A stretch of 64,000 nucleotides of DNA. Origin: Gossypium raimondii (Eukaryota; Streptophyta; Magnoliopsida; Malvales; Malvaceae). The stretch is from positions 4,898,001-4,962,000 of the forward strand of contig NC_068567.1 of NCBI RefSeq assembly GCF_025698545.1, read 5' to 3'. The number at the start of each line of letters is the position of its first letter. Position 1 is the stretch's first letter. The translations under genes and the position numbers were made by a program. A model generated the notes under the pieces. That model was not told where the DNA came from, did not search any database, and saw only the letters and a list, made by a program, of their open reading frames with translations. Of the stretch, positions 21,222-34,411 are shown in pieces.

Positions 21222-23842
21222 TGTAATAACCCAATTTAGCTCGGGACCAAACAAACCAAATAAAAATAAAAAATAACAGTCGAAAGTCCAATTACAAAAA
21301 AAAAAATAGATCCCAAATAGCTCAAATCTAAAAACCTAAAGGCCAGTGGCCAAAACTATTTTACAAAAAGCCAAAAACCCTAGGGTATCTAGTGCCGCTG
21401 TCCCCTCAAGGCGCTCCACCCGAGGCCCCCTTCGTCTCCCGAGGTCTGACACCCCTACTGCCGTTGCACCAAAATGGCAAAGGTGCACATCCCATCGCCT
21501 TCTGTTGACCGCGCTAATACCTGCAAAAAAGAATGGAAAAGGACAGAAACAAGGACAGAAGAAACGAAAGCAGAAATAGTAAAAACAGAAGCAAGAACAG
21601 CGACAAAATCAAAAAAATATGAATTATAAACAGTGTATAGTGGCTATAAAAGCCAAAGAATAGATTGTATTCGAGAGGAGATTTTTTAAGAAGAAGAAAT
21701 CATATACAAATATTAAAAAAAAGGTGATTTACTTTTTTATTTTTAAGATTAAAAGCAAATAGAAATTAATAAACAATAATAACATCTTTACTAGCTGTTC
21801 CGTCCGGGTGCCGCTGTCGGTGTCACTTCCGATCCACGAAGCCATCAAATCCCTGGGGATTCGGCCAAGGCCGCGACGGAGGACGTCGAGAGTTGGAGGG
21901 TCTTTTTCTTTTTCAGGAGTTTTGGCCTTATTCTGGCAATTTCAACTCCGAATCGGAGTTCTACGCAAAAAAGGGGTTAAAAGGGATTTTTTTGGGTGAT
22001 TTTTCGGCCACCAAAGACGGTGGTCACTGTCACCGGTGGCCACGACGAAAAACCGCCGTTCCTTGGCCGGATGCTGGAATTATTTGAGGAAAAAAATGAA
22101 AGAATGTTTTTTTAAAGCGGGCGAAAATGAATTTTTTTTCAGAAATTTTTAATTTTTAAAGGGCTCCAACACAACGTCATTTTGGCCTGGCTTCAGAAGG
22201 CCCAAAACGGCGTCGTTTTGACACAACCCGAGGCCCGACCCGAGAGCTGGCAGGATCCGCGTGTTTTCGTGGCAAAGGGGCTTATTGCGGCCCTAGTCCT
22301 TCCGCTTTTTAATGATTTTCCAATCCAGTCCTTTTCTTTTTTTATTATTTAAAATTTATGCCATATAATTTTGATTTTGTCTCATTTTGGTCCCTCTTGG
22401 AACGGTGTGTTTGAGGGTCTGGGAATAATTTCCCAACTTGTCTCTGCTCCTTTTCGCGCATCACATTTTAGCCCCTTTATTATTTATTTTATCCCAATTT
22501 ATCTTTTTAATTTCATTTAAGTTACAATTAAGTCCTTTTTTATTTTAATTCTTTTATTCATTGATTTACTTATTTATTATTTCTTTTATTTTATTCATTT
22601 ATTTACTTATTTATTTATATATTATTCATCTATTTACTTTTTTATTTTAATTCTTTTATTCATTTATTTATTATTCCTTCACTTTTTAATATTTAAATTT
22701 TCTTTTCTTTTCTTTTATCGAGTATTTATTTATTTTTTCTTTTTTCTTCTTTGGTGCCTTTACTATTATTATTACTATTTTATTATTATCTATTTATCTA
22801 CTTATTTATTACCTTTTATTTTTATACGTACTTAGGAATTAGATTGTATGCATGCTTTTATTGGTGCATTTTTTGTTTATTATTGTCATTATTGTCATTA
22901 TTATTTTTTATTTTTAGTGTGTTATTGTTATTTTATTATTTCTCTTATTATTTTTGTAACTGTCATGTCATGTCCATTTATCTTTTAATCATGCATCTTT
23001 CATTTTTTTTATCTTAAATTACTTTATTTATTAATACTATAATATGATTATAAATATTAATACTATTATTATAATTATGTTATTATTACTATAGGATTCC
23101 TTTATTTATTTACTATTTATCATTCTACCCACATAGCCATTTTAAAATTATTTCATTATCACTATGTCATACATTAGGTTTAAGCATTTATCTATTTGTA
23201 TATTATGCTCGAATAAGTTAAATGCACATCACTTTGGGTGTTACATTCGTTTTTTTCGCACGATGCATAAAAAAAGAAATTTTATAAACCAAGGCAATGT
23301 TCATTATTTTTGGAATTAAAAAAGTCGTGTTCCTAACTTACGGAATATGACTTCTTTCTAAAACCGAAATAGTCGAATATCTATTTCAAAAATATAAAAA
23401 TGAGATTTAAGTAACAATTAAAGCAGCGATTATTCTGGTTTTCGTAAACTAAAAGCTTTGTGTCCAAACTCACGGGGCATGATCCTTCTTTTCGATTAAT
23501 TCGGAATAAAGTTTTTTCCATTAAAATATCTTAATACAAAGGGATCGCATTTTAAATTCTCTTCAAATTTTTAATTTTCGACATTAAGACATCAAGTAAT
23601 CAATTAGGTACCAATTTGGGGCGTAACAAGGGTGCTAATCCTTCCTCGTGCGTAACCGACTCCCAAACCCATTTTCTGGATTTTGTAGACCGAAAAACAT
23701 TGTTTTAGTAAATCAAACCTTTTATTAAAACAATCAAATTACAAGGTGACCCAATCACACCTCCTGAAAGTGATTGGTGGCGACTCCCATTTTCGTTTTT
23801 ATTTAAAATAAAAAGTCGATTACCAAAAAAAGGGTTTCGACA
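21222..23842 (+). repeat. 5' LTR of the gypsy element (2.6 kb)
   Basis: Begins TGTAATAAC and ends GGTTTCGACA. The first 1.04 kb match 34765-35779. The middle (22490-23230) is a T-rich low-complexity tract with short open frames that have no coding character. The last part (23580-23842) is shared in reverse with the solo LTR at 8743-10995. The 5 bp before it are gtact. Confidence 0.88.
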
Positions 23843-23844
23843 TC

Positions 23845-23863
23845 TTAGCGACTCCGCTAGGGA
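23845..23863 (+). other. Primer binding site of the gypsy element
   Basis: Two bases after the LTR end comes ttagcgactccgctaggga. Tat/Ogre elements usually have a tRNA-Arg-type site of the form TGGCGACTCC. Here two positions read A where G would be expected (ttAgcg and gctAggg), in line with the G-to-A decay of the element. The tRNA assignment is from memory. Confidence 0.6.
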
Positions 23864-24527
23864 TAAAATAAGAGAGTCAAGCCGCAAGTTGATTACTTTT
23901 GGTCTTTTTTGTCGAAAATTGATAATTTGGTTTAAATTTATGATCCCTTCGTTGCATTTCATTCTTCATTTTTGTGGTCTTCATCATTTTACATAATGGT
24001 ATGTTTGCTTCGAGTCTCTTGGTATATTTCTGCATATTGCATTGCATAATCATTCGATTTTACCCTTCTTAAGTGGGAGTGAGAAGCTATTCCTTCGTGA
24101 GGTTTTCACCTCCGTATAGGATAGTGGATCGCTTTCGGGATACATTTGTACCTATGTCTTCGTGAGATCTTCATCTCTGTATAGCCATAAGGAAATGTAT
24201 TCTCCTGAACCGAACTCGGTCCGTATGAGCCTATAATGGGTGAGGATTGAGGAATCTGTTGGTTCAGGTACCCTTACTTTGGAACCGAACCGCATATAAT
24301 GAGCCCTAAGAACCTACCCTAGGTAGAACCATACTGAACCTCTAGTGGTCACCCGAATAGGTGTTCTATTTATTATTTCTTGTTTTGTATTCTAGTTTTA
24401 TATGAAATGTACTGACTTGTTTCGTTTTGGTTGTGATTGCATTGTATTTTCATCATAGAAAATGGTGTTAATTCATGTTCAGTTGCTAAATAGAGAGTTT
24501 GTCATAGAAAAATGATTTCTTGATAAA
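23864..24527 (+). other. Untranslated leader of the gypsy element
   Basis: No open frame of note. Includes a pair of similar stretches around 24090-24120 and 24155-24185 (ccttcgtgaggttttcacctc and tcttcgtgagatcttcatctc, each followed by tgtatag-like sequence), suggesting an old internal duplication. Confidence 0.5.
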
Positions 24528-26566
24528 ATGAAAGATAATATGGCTGTCCAGATATGGTATGAGAAGACACAACAGGAGAAGGGCAACAGCCTGACGGAGG
24601 GGTGCATGTCAGAGGATTTCACACGCATAAGTGTGACTCAGAATAATTTCCAAGAATTAAAAGAGGTATGGGACCAATGGAATGATGAAACCAAACAGTT
24701 ATTCTATTGTAACTAAGGTAATTTGCCCTATTTACTCGATGTCAAAGTGGATAAGCACTTATTCCGAGCTATTGCCCAATATTGGAATCCCGCCTATAGC
24801 TGATTTACTTTTGGGAAGGTAGATTTGGTCCCCAACTCTTCTACGGTGGAAGGTAGAAGACAAAACTTATTCTAGAGCCGCCAGCATCTCGACTTTCTTA
24901 AAAAAAGCTAATGAGTATAACTAGGATGAGCGAGCAATAAGTCACAGCCCGAATGAAACAAAAGGGAGATAGCAAATGCGTCCCTTAAAAAAGTTTACAA
25001 TATTTGATCTTGGCATATCTGGATAAGAAGAAAAGAGTCGACCTCTTCACCTTGAGTATTTACGGGTTCGTCATCTTCTCCAAAGCCCTAGGGCATATCG
25101 ATGAGGCAGTTTTAAATCTATTTGACCAACTTGACAAAAGGGTCACACCCGTCCTAATAATTTTGGCTGAAATTTTTAAATCTTTGAGTGCATATCAGAG
25201 AGTGGGTGAAGGAAGATTTATCGGGTGTGCCCAACTCTTGTTAGCATGGTTACATAGCCACTTTTGGAAGGTAGAAAAGGTCTCTTATCGAGTATTCTCT
25301 GAGAACTATCCTTTGTTGAAAGAGTTCGTGGCTACCTCAAGGCGAGACAACATTTCTGAAGAAAAATGGATTACGATTCTCCAGAATCTCCAGGACGAAG
25401 ACGTTGAATAGAAGGCCCCTTGGATGATCACTGAAGAGATTTTGTATAGATGTGGAGACTTCGACTAGGTTCCTCTACTTGGGATATGGGGAGCTATTGG
25501 ATATGCCCCTCTACTTGTATTGAGGCAGTATAGGTCGAGACAATTTATACCTCCAACGCAAAGGTTGGCTCAGTGTGAGTTTCCGTACAAGGTTGATAAT
25601 TACAAGAAGAAGGTTCGTGAAATATCAAACGCTTAGAACCAAACTCACAAAATGAAAAGATTTACCGTAAATCTCATGACGACCCCCGAATATGATTGGT
25701 GGTGGGGTAAAAGAGTCAATGACAATGTCCCCATGTCAAGTCAAGAAAACACTCAGCCAATAGAAGAACACCTACAAGTGATCTCGTCTGAGCTAGAGGT
25801 CATAAAACAAGACTTTGAAAAGAGGAGTTTGGAGCTAAGAAAAAAGTTAGAATAGTTGGAAGAGGAAAAGATGCGGCTAGGCTTAGACGTCAACGTCCAA
25901 AAGTTAGAAACTGATAAAATGAGAAAAGAAAAGAATGAGGCTAAGGAAGACTTAGACGGCTTAAAAACAGATTATAAGAAACTACGTTTGTCGATGAAGA
26001 CTACCAGATTGGGTAAGACATCAAAACAATGGCGGCAAGAAATCAAAGAAGAAAATATTAAAGTTGATCAATAGGAAAAGAAATTCCAAGATACTTGAGT
26101 TCGAGAAGATGCTCTAGAAAGGGATTTGTTAGAAAGCCAAAATGAAAAGGTTGGATTGAAAGCCCGGGTAACAGAATTAGAAAGGTCATTACATCAATAT
26201 CGTAGTCCCAACTCCGCATTTGAGTTGAAAGCAAGCCTAAATAAGATCGAAGAGTTGAAGGGAAAGATAGAATAGCTCGAGACCGCACTGTAAAATTGTA
26301 AACTTCGAGTTGAACTTCTTGAAACGAACATCGAACACTGGAAAGACCAACTCTAACACTCTCAAGGTCAGATTAGGGATAAAGATCACATCATTGGTGA
26401 AGCTGTGACACAAGTACGAAAAGTAGCCTATCATTTGCAAACCCTAACTGTTCAAGCCAATATACTAAGCTTAAAGTACGCATTAGAATCAGATTGGGGC
26501 TAAGAATTAGCTTAGCTTCTTAGGAAAGTCAAGGCTTTGAGTATTAGGGCAATGCCGTATATGTAA
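24528..26566 (+). pseudogene. Extra ORF before gag, mobile-domain and coiled-coil type
   Basis: The remnant starts at ATG 24528 and ends at TAA 26564-26566, with a frame change between about 24720 and 25004 and many in-frame stops. The first half (to about 25650) carries motifs such as DLFTLSIYGFVIF, IDEAVLNLFDQL and FIGCAQLLLAWLHSHFW, which I associate with the DUF7745/plant-mobile-domain-like proteins found in cotton-type elements. The second half (about 25730-26540) is Lys/Glu/Leu-rich and predicts a long coiled coil. The role of ORF1 in Ogre-type elements is not established; the domain name is from memory. Confidence 0.6.
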
Positions 26567-26723
26567 AATATTCATTTTATGTAAAGAGATCTGATTTCTA
26601 GTAAAGTTGTTCTAATAGAATTAAATCAGAATCAATGCCTCTTTTTGTATTCATTTTATTTATCAGCATTACATTTTATCATATGCATTAAACTTCATAA
26701 AAAGAACCTAATTAATCGAAATT

Positions 26724-28340
26724 ATGATAGTTACCCTGAAAACCAACAAGAATCTACCAACTAACTATCGTTGTGGTACTCGCGGTAAAACCAAAGCAAT
26801 GGATCAAATATTAGAGAGATTAGAACAAATTCAGAAAGACATGCAAGATCAGTTGTAAGCGTAGCTACAGGAACAATTAGGTAAAGTACAGTAAGACATG
26901 AGGGATCAAATACAAGAGTTCCAACGAAGCATGATAAGCCAGTTGACCCAATTGCTAGCCTAGGGGATTGAAAAAGGGAAAAGTATTGTGGTTAACTCTG
27001 GGGATGATAATGAAGACCCTACATTCCCTCAAGCTTTACCTCGGTGGATGTCTAAGCCCAACCAGACACATATCCACGAAGGGTACCCGTTACCATAAGA
27101 CCTCAACAATATCAAGCAGGCACCTCAGCATTGGTGAACTACCTAACCGGTTTACGGATAACCCGACTAACCCAGTTGTTCTCAATTTGGATGACATGGC
27201 GGAAATGAATAAAGCAAGAGTAAAATTATCGAAACAGCTAGAAGATTGGTGCAAGTGGTTGAAGGAGAAATTCAGAGCTATGGAGAATGTTGATTACCTT
27301 TGCAGGGTCGATGTTAAAGAACTGAGTTTAGTCCCAAATCTAGTACTCTCACCAAAATTCAAGACTCTAGAATTCAAAAATTATAATGGGACTAGTTGTC
27401 CTGAAGCCCATATCATAATGTTCTACCGAAGAATGAGGGATACATCAATAACGACCAATTATTAATCCACTACTTCCAGGATAGTCTGATAGGGTCAGCT
27501 GCCAAGTTGTATAACCAACTAAGCCATGTCAAAATCAACTCATGAAAAGACTTGGCACAAGCTTTCATGAAACAATACAGCCATATGACTAACATGACAC
27601 CCAACAGAATTACACTGTAAAACATGGAGAAGAAGTAAAGTGAAAGCTTTAAGCAGTATGCTAAGAGATGGAGAGAGGTGGCAACACAAGTCCAACCACC
27701 TTTTCTGGAGAATGAGACAACAATGCTTTTCATAAACACGCTGAAAGCTCCATTCATTAACTATATGTTGGAAAGTGCTACTAAGAGCTTCTAAGATTTA
27801 GTAATGTTCAGAGAAATTATTGAAAATGCAATAAGGAGTGGGAAAATAGACACAGGGGAAAACACCAAAAGATCAGCCCCAAGAAAAAAAGAAAATGAAG
27901 TGAACACCACGAGTTTTTATAACAAGAACTATTCAAAATCGGTCACTATGGGCCAACCAAGGACCGTAACAACCAACTATCAAGGCCCCTCAAGGCAAGA
28001 ATCTAACTCAAGGCCAAACACAGAAAAACTCTAATTCACACTCATTCTGATAACATACAGAGAATAATATTAGAATTTGTTCGACGCGCATATGGTATCT
28101 CCGTTTTACTTAAAACTCATGCAACCTCCGTTCCCAAAATAGTATGATGCAAATGCTCAATGCGAGTACCACACAGGAATAACTGGACACTCAATTGAGA
28201 ACTGCACTTCATTTAAAAAATTGATTGAAAAGTTTATCAATATAGGGATAGTAAGGTTCGATAATCCATCGGGACCTAATGTGGCAAGAAATATATTACC
28301 CAGTCATTCAGATCAAGGGGTAAACGCGATAATTGAGAGT
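26724..28340 (+). pseudogene. gag of the gypsy element, decayed
   Basis: The start is MIVTLKTNKN at 26724, followed by a Gln/Met-rich helical stretch, a frame change near 27130, and the gag core with LEFKNYNGTSCPEAHI and later FKQYAKRWREVATQVQPP. A zinc-finger-like C-x2-H...H-x4-C segment (QCEYHTGITGHSIENC) lies at about 28158-28206. A second, related one near 28465-28515 has lost its last cysteine. At least ten stop codons break the frame. Confidence 0.8.
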
Positions 28341-29279
28341 GAATGAAAGAGGACCAAAACGATGTGGCGGAAGTAAAAACCCCACTAAAGTAAGTTTGGC
28401 TAAAGATGATAGACGTAGGATTAATCATTCAAGATTCAGAAGAAGCACCTAAAGGGATGAGGAGCTACTGTGAGTTCCATGCTGGAGAAGGTCATGAGAT
28501 CTAGAAGTCCACTAAATTCAGAGTTGTGGTGCAAAGTTTGATAGATAACAAGGAGTTGGAATTCTTTGAAGGCGTCAAAGGCTCAAAATGAGGGGATATT
28601 TGCGCCTCAGAGGAAAGATCAACGAAGAAGGTCTACAAGGTCAACCACCTGGTGGTGATTATTTCACGGTCAAGAAATAATGAAGCAGGAACACAAACTG
28701 CTCCGAGAGTCATAATTCAAAAACTCATGGCTTTTCCTTATAAGGATAGCAAAAGTGTTCCATGAAATTATGACTACAACGTAATGATCCCAGGAGATGA
28801 GAATTCAGTTAACACTTCAGAAGAGAGCCAAGATATTAGTTTCTTCACGCATAATGGAAGGCGCTATGACCCTGCAAGTCAAGAACCGAACCCATTAAAG
28901 GAAAAACCCTGGCAGCTAAACATAAGAAAGAAAAAACGGCTAGAATGGAATCCCCTATTAACAAGCCAGTAACTGAGAACGAGGCTAAGAAATTCTTGAA
29001 ATTCTTGAAACATAGCGAGTATAATATTGTAGAATAGCTACACAAACAATCAGCTCGCATATCGGTGCTACACTTTCTCTTGAGCTTAGAGACACATCGT
29101 AGCACGTTGATGAATGTGTTAAAAGAAACTTATGTCACTGATGATATCTCTATAAACAAGCTAGACCATCTAATTAACAATCTGAATGTCGATAATTTCA
29201 TATTTTTCAATGACAATGAAATACCTCCAAGGGGTATGAGATCCACAAAGGCTCTACAAATCACTACCCGCTGCAAATG

Positions 29280-29560
29280 ATATACGTTGTCAGGGGTGTT
29301 AAACGATAATGGATCTGCACTGAAAGTCTTACCTTTATCCACACTGAATAGATTGCCAGTGGATAGCTCTCAAATGAAGACGTGCTAAAATATAGTGAGA
29401 GCATTCGATTGTACGGAAAAGAGGATAATGGGAAGGATTGAAATACCTCTCTTAATTAGTCCGAACACATACGAGGTAGACTTTTTGGTGATGGATATCA
29501 AGCCCTCTTATAATTCATTGTTGGGTAGGCCTACAGTTGACGGTTGGAAAAGGAGCCTTA
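29280..29560 (+). pseudogene. Aspartic protease domain of the gypsy element
   Basis: The frame around 29300 reads SGVLNDNGSALKVLPL: the protease signature D-x-G-S-A is kept. It is followed by GRIEIPLLISPNTYEVDFLVMD and LLGRPTVDGW, the usual end of the domain. At least one stop codon lies within it (near 29386). Confidence 0.75.
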
Positions 29561-30208
29561 CCTAAAAGAGGACTCAACAAATACCTTCAAGGGAAAGTTG
29601 AGGCACCAATGCTAATGGACAAACGAGACCAATTTGGCTTAAGATACAAGCCAAGTGCGAGACAAAAGAAGAAAGAGCTAGAGAAGAAACAAGGAATAAG
29701 AAGAGTGCGACTGAGTGGGGGAGAAGTTAAATGGGAACCGAAGACCTTTCCCCATATATCCAAAATATTCGTGCCAGGAGAAACCATTTATCCTGAATGA
29801 AGAATGTAAAAAAACCCAGAAGGAATATTGGGAAACTTGAGCATCAATGATATATCAGAAGAAGGAATTGGGGAGAACCTATCAGGCATTTGTCCTTATA
29901 TCCCCTAAAGTTTTTTGAACAATTAGACTGTGGAAGAGATCCCTGTAAGTTGTAGAACTAATTCAGAGTAATGTTTAAAACACATTTATTGCTCTAAGCC
30001 TAGGAGCAAAAAGAATCTTTTTTGTCAAAAAGGCATATGTCCATTATTTTTATTTCAATAAAATACATCATTATGTCTCATTTTGGGCAAATATTCTTTT
30101 ATTTTTTTCATTTCATTCATACTCATACCACACAGATAATTATTCTTAGATTCATTTATTCTTTGGATCTTCCTTCACTTCTATAACAGGTCTCCAGATA
30201 TCAATGAT

Positions 30209-31230
30209 ATGAGCAACACTACTACTGACTCAGAATCTCCTTTTGAGGAAAATATTTGTCTAGAGGAACCTCAAGACTTTGAAGATGATCGAGATTGTAA
30301 CCTATCTCCTGATTTGTTAAGGATGGTAGAACAAGATGAGAAACAAATTCTACCTTACAAAGAGTCAGTAGAAATTGTGAGCTTAGGAGACAAACAAGAA
30401 AAGAAAGAGGTGAAGATCGGAGCTTGCATCACCGCAGAAACAAAGCGAGATTTCATTGAGTTACTCCAAGAATTCAAAGATATTTTTGCATAGTCGTATC
30501 AAGACATGCCTAGTCGAAGTACTGATATCGTGGTACATCGGCTTCCCATAATATAAGAATGTAAGCTAGTTCAATAGAAACTCCGAAGGATGAGGCCCAA
30601 CGTCCTGTTAAAAATAAAAGAAGAGGTTAAGAAGCAATTCGACGGGGGTTTCCTACAAGTGGTTAAATACTAAGAGTGGGTAGCCAATATAGTCCCCGTC
30701 CCTAAGAAAGATGGGAAAGTACAAATGAGTGTGGAGGACAGGGATTTAAACAAAGCCAGCTCGAAGGACAATTTTTCATTGCCTCACATCAACACCTTAG
30801 TGGATAATACGGCATGTTATTCACTATTTTCTTTCATGAATGGCTTCTCTGATTACAACCAGATAAAGATGCATCCTGAAGATAGGGAAAAGACCACATT
30901 TGTAACCATGTAGGGGACATTTTGCTATAAAGTGAGGCCATTCGGACTAAAAAATGCAAGAACGACGTATCAAAGAGCCATGGTAACTTTGTTTCATGAT
31001 ATGATGCCAAAAAAATCGAGGTTTATGTAAATAATATGATTGTAAAATCTCGAACAGAATAGAAGCATGTGCAAGTCTTAAGGAAACTGTTCTTGAGGTT
31101 GAAAAAATTCCAATTAAAGCTCAATCCAACAAAATATACCTTCGGGGCTAGGTCAAGAAAATTGTTAGGATTCGTAGTCAGCGAAAAGGGGATCGAGATT
31201 GACCCAGACAAAGTCAAGGCTATACAGGAG
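30209..31230 (+). pseudogene. Reverse transcriptase domain, active site lost
   Basis: The frame contains an N-terminal linker (MSNTTTDSESPFEEN), VPVPKKDGK at about 30700, DLNKAS, FSDYNQIKMHPEDREKTTF, and FGLKNARTTYQRAM. The catalytic Y-V-D-D motif reads Y-V-N-N at about 31022-31033: both Asp codons (GAT) are AAT. Several stops are present, such as VTM-stop at 30911. The enzyme could not work. Confidence 0.85.
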
Positions 31231-31379
31231 TTCGAGATTTCTTAATAAGTTCAAGGTTTCCTAGGAAGACTAAATTACATCGCCCAGTTTATTTCCCAAC
31301 TAACGAAGAAATGTGCCCCCATATTTCGTCTCCTTAAGAAACATAATCCAGGTATATGGGAAGAGAAATGGCAGAAGAC

Positions 31380-31700
31380 TTTTGACAAGGTCAAACATTA
31401 CCTGTCCAATGCCCTAGTGTTGATGCCACATAGCCCAGATAAGCCGCTGATATTGTACTTGGCAGTATTTGGAAATTCTATAGGATACGTGCTTGGCCAG
31501 TATGATGAGTCAGGGAGAAAAGAAAAAGCGATACATTACCTCAGTAAGAAGTTTAGTAAATGTGAGACAAGGTACTCGCCAATTGAAAAGTTGTGTTACG
31601 CATTAATCTGGCTAACCCGGAGACTGATTGTACCATACAACTTGGTTAATCTAAAAAATAAACCCTCTATAATACATGATGGAGTCGACTACTCCGAATG
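31380..31700 (+). pseudogene. First RNase H domain of the gypsy element
   Basis: Matches the Ty3/gypsy RNase H region: LVLMPHSPDKPLILYLAVFG at about 31410, GYVLGQYDESGRKEKAIHYL, and CETRYSPIEKLCYALIW. The usual first Asp position reads L-Y-L-A, so the active site appears altered. Confidence 0.7.
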
Positions 31701-31855
31701 GAAAAATAGCCCAATGGATAATTTTGCTTTCTAAATTTGATATAATCTATGTGAACCAGAAGGCAGTAAAATAGAGCGCAATAGCAGATTTTCTAACCAG
31801 TAAAGCTCTAGAAAATTACGAGCTTTTAAATTTTGATTTTCTAAATAAAGATCTA

Positions 31856-32320
31856 ATGTATGTCGCGACTACTGAAGAAGGTGCTCAAAAAGAACATCTC
31901 TATAAACTAAATTTTGATGAGGCTTCAAACGCTATGGGTAATGGAATCGGGGCAGTCCTGATATCCCTAAATGGATATCATTATCCTTTTACTAGTAAAT
32001 TAGATTTTGATTACACAAACAATATGGCAGAATACGAAGCATGCATCATGGGTATCCGTGCAGCCATAGAACACCAGATCAAAGTACTGAAGGTATATGG
32101 GGATTCTGCGCTAGTGATCTATTAACTCAAAGGAGAATAGGAGACGAGAGACCCCAAGTTGACCAATTATCGAAGGCTGGTTCTTGAGTTAATTAAGGAG
32201 TTTGATGACATCACCTTTTGCTACCTCCCGCGAGATAAAAATAAGATGGCTGACGCCCTGGCTACTTTAGCTTCCATGATCAAAGTGAACAAACAAGAAG
32301 GTGTAAAACCTATCCAGATG
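31856..32320 (+). pseudogene. Second (archaeal-type) RNase H domain
   Basis: The frame reads LNFDEASNAMGNGIGAVLIS, then NNMAEYEACIMGIRAAIEH, VYGDSALVIY, a stop, and DKNKMADALATLASM. This order (D-G, E, D, D/ADALA) is that of the additional RNase H of Tat-lineage elements. The first catalytic D-G reads D-E here. It places the element in Tat/Ogre rather than Tekay or CRM. Confidence 0.78.
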
Positions 32321-32407
32321 AGTATTTATGATGCTCTGGATCATTGTTACAACATCGAGGAAAAAGAAAAGAATGATCACCCTTAGTACCACGATATACT
32401 GCGGTAT

Positions 32408-33260
32408 GTGAATAACCGTGAATACCCAAAACAAGTAACCGAGAATGATAAAAGGACACTACGGAGATTGGCCAATGACTATGTCTTAGATGGGGAGATC
32501 CTATATAAGAGAAGAAAGGATCAAGCGCTATTAAGATGTGTGGACGCTATTGAGGCTAAAAAAATCTTGGAAGAAGCCCATAAGGGTATTTACGGAGCAC
32601 ATGCTAATTGTTTTACAATGGCCAGGTAAATCATGAGATTCAGGTATTATTGGTCCACCATGGAAGGGGATTGTATCAGTTATGCCAAAAGATGTCATAA
32701 ATGCTAAATTTATGGAGACAAAACTCATGTGCCTCCTTCACCTATTCATGTTATGACCTCTCCATGGCCTTTCTCTATGTGGGGCATAGATGTCATTGGG
32801 CCGATTTTACCAAAAGCTTCTAACAAGCATCAATTCATCTTTATGGTCATCGACTACTTCACCAAGTGGGTAGAGGCCACTTCTTACGCCAATGTCATGA
32901 AGTTGGCAGTCAGTAAATTCTTAAAGAAAGAGATCATATGTCGATTTGGAATGCCAAAAAGGATCATATCTAACAATGCATTGAATTTGAACAACAGCAC
33001 GATATCGAAAGTCTGCAGTCAATTCAAGATCAAACACCACAACTCGTCACCATATCGCCCAAAAATGAATGGTGCAGTGGAGGCAGCCAATAAAAACATT
33101 AAGAAGATCGTGGTGAAAATGACCGAGACTTATAAAGATTGGCATAAGAAGTTACCATTTGCCCTCTATGCTTATCGAACATCTGTCAGGACCTCTACTA
33201 AGGCAACATCTTTCTCATTGGTTTATGGAATGGAATTGGTTTTGTCCATTGAAGTCTAAA
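32408..33260 (+). pseudogene. Integrase domain of the gypsy element
   Basis: An N-terminal zinc-binding part (EAHKGIYGAHANCF and CHKC, about 32570-32705) is followed by the catalytic core: WGIDVIGP (first Asp), IISNNALNLNN where the second Asp of D-D-35-E is replaced by Asn, and GAVEAANKNIKK with the Glu. Stops lie between the zinc part and the core. The C-terminal part continues in broken frames to about 33640. Confidence 0.85.
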
Positions 33261-34411
33261 TTCCTTCTTTCTGAGTTTTTTCAGAGTTAAAGTTGGATGA
33301 AGCAGAATAGATCCAATCTCGATATGATTAGCTGAAATTGGTTGAAAAAAATGGTTGAAAGCTATCCGTCATGGTCAGATGTACCAAAAACGAATTATGC
33401 GAACTTATGACAAAAAGGTCCACCCCAGGGAATTCCATGAGAGAGAGCTAGTATTGAAAAAGATCCTGCCTATGCAAAAGAACTTCAGAGGGAAATATAT
33501 GTCAAATTAGGAAGGACCTTATGTGGTAAAGAAGGCCTTTTTTTGGATGAGCGTTGATTCTAACAGAGATGGATGGCAAATCCCTGCCTAATCCAGTGAA
33601 TTCAGATTCAGTCAAGAAATACTTCACCTAAAAAACAAAGAGGAGAGGCCAAGGTGAAAACCCGCAAAGGGCACTTTGAGACCAAAGAGGTTCTGAGTTG
33701 AAAACCTAGGAAAGGGCAGCTCAGATTTAGATCGAAGATTGAACATGTGGTAGCCGCGTCCTCTTAAAAAAATAAACGTTGCATCTAGGGGCATCAACAA
33801 AATACTCTAGATCTCTTAGACACATATCAAGCTCAAAATAGTCTCAAGAAGTTCGTACAGAGAAGTTCATGCTACGATATTTGGGGCACCTATTTTCATC
33901 TTACTCATTTTTGTATTTTAGCAACGTTTGCTATTTTGATTAATTTATTTCATTTCTAGCTTTGCTCCTAATAAATTTCAATCTTGTCCATTGTTACGAT
34001 CTATTTCAAGCATTTTTCATTGAAATAACGATTAATGGACTAATAATATTCAAGTAAAAGGATTTCTACATATTGCCCTGGAAAGTTTCTAAATAGTACA
34101 AGAACTTGAAACAAGACCACTAGTTAGAACTAACCAAATCTAAGGGTTGGAAGCATCGGGGAACATATTGTTTAAATTATGATTAATTATTCAAATTTTT
34201 TGTCAAAGATATCAGATTTGAACAATAAGGTAAGGTAACACGTCAGTGATGGAACCTTGACGAACAATAAGCCATGTCAACCTAAGTACTAAAATGGGGA
34301 TCATTCTCAAAAGATGGCATTCTGTATTTACGCAAATATCATTCATATACATCTAGTTAGGAGCATTTGATTCATTTTGATCATAACATCCTAATCGCTT
34401 GGCATATCAGT
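33261..34411 (+). other. 3' part of the gypsy element, no gene
   Basis: Contains the broken C-terminal end of the polyprotein (about 33290-33640) and then AT-rich non-coding sequence. I see nothing else in it. Confidence 0.5.

Noticed and set aside
22751-23017. Open frame encoding a hydrophobic Tyr/Phe/Leu-rich peptide
   Set aside because: It falls in the T-rich low-complexity part of the gypsy LTR and has no coding character.
24528-33640. Amber-codon read-through or recoding in the gypsy element
   Set aside because: TAA and TGA stops occur along with TAG, frameshifts are present, and the active sites are mutated. This is decay, not recoding.
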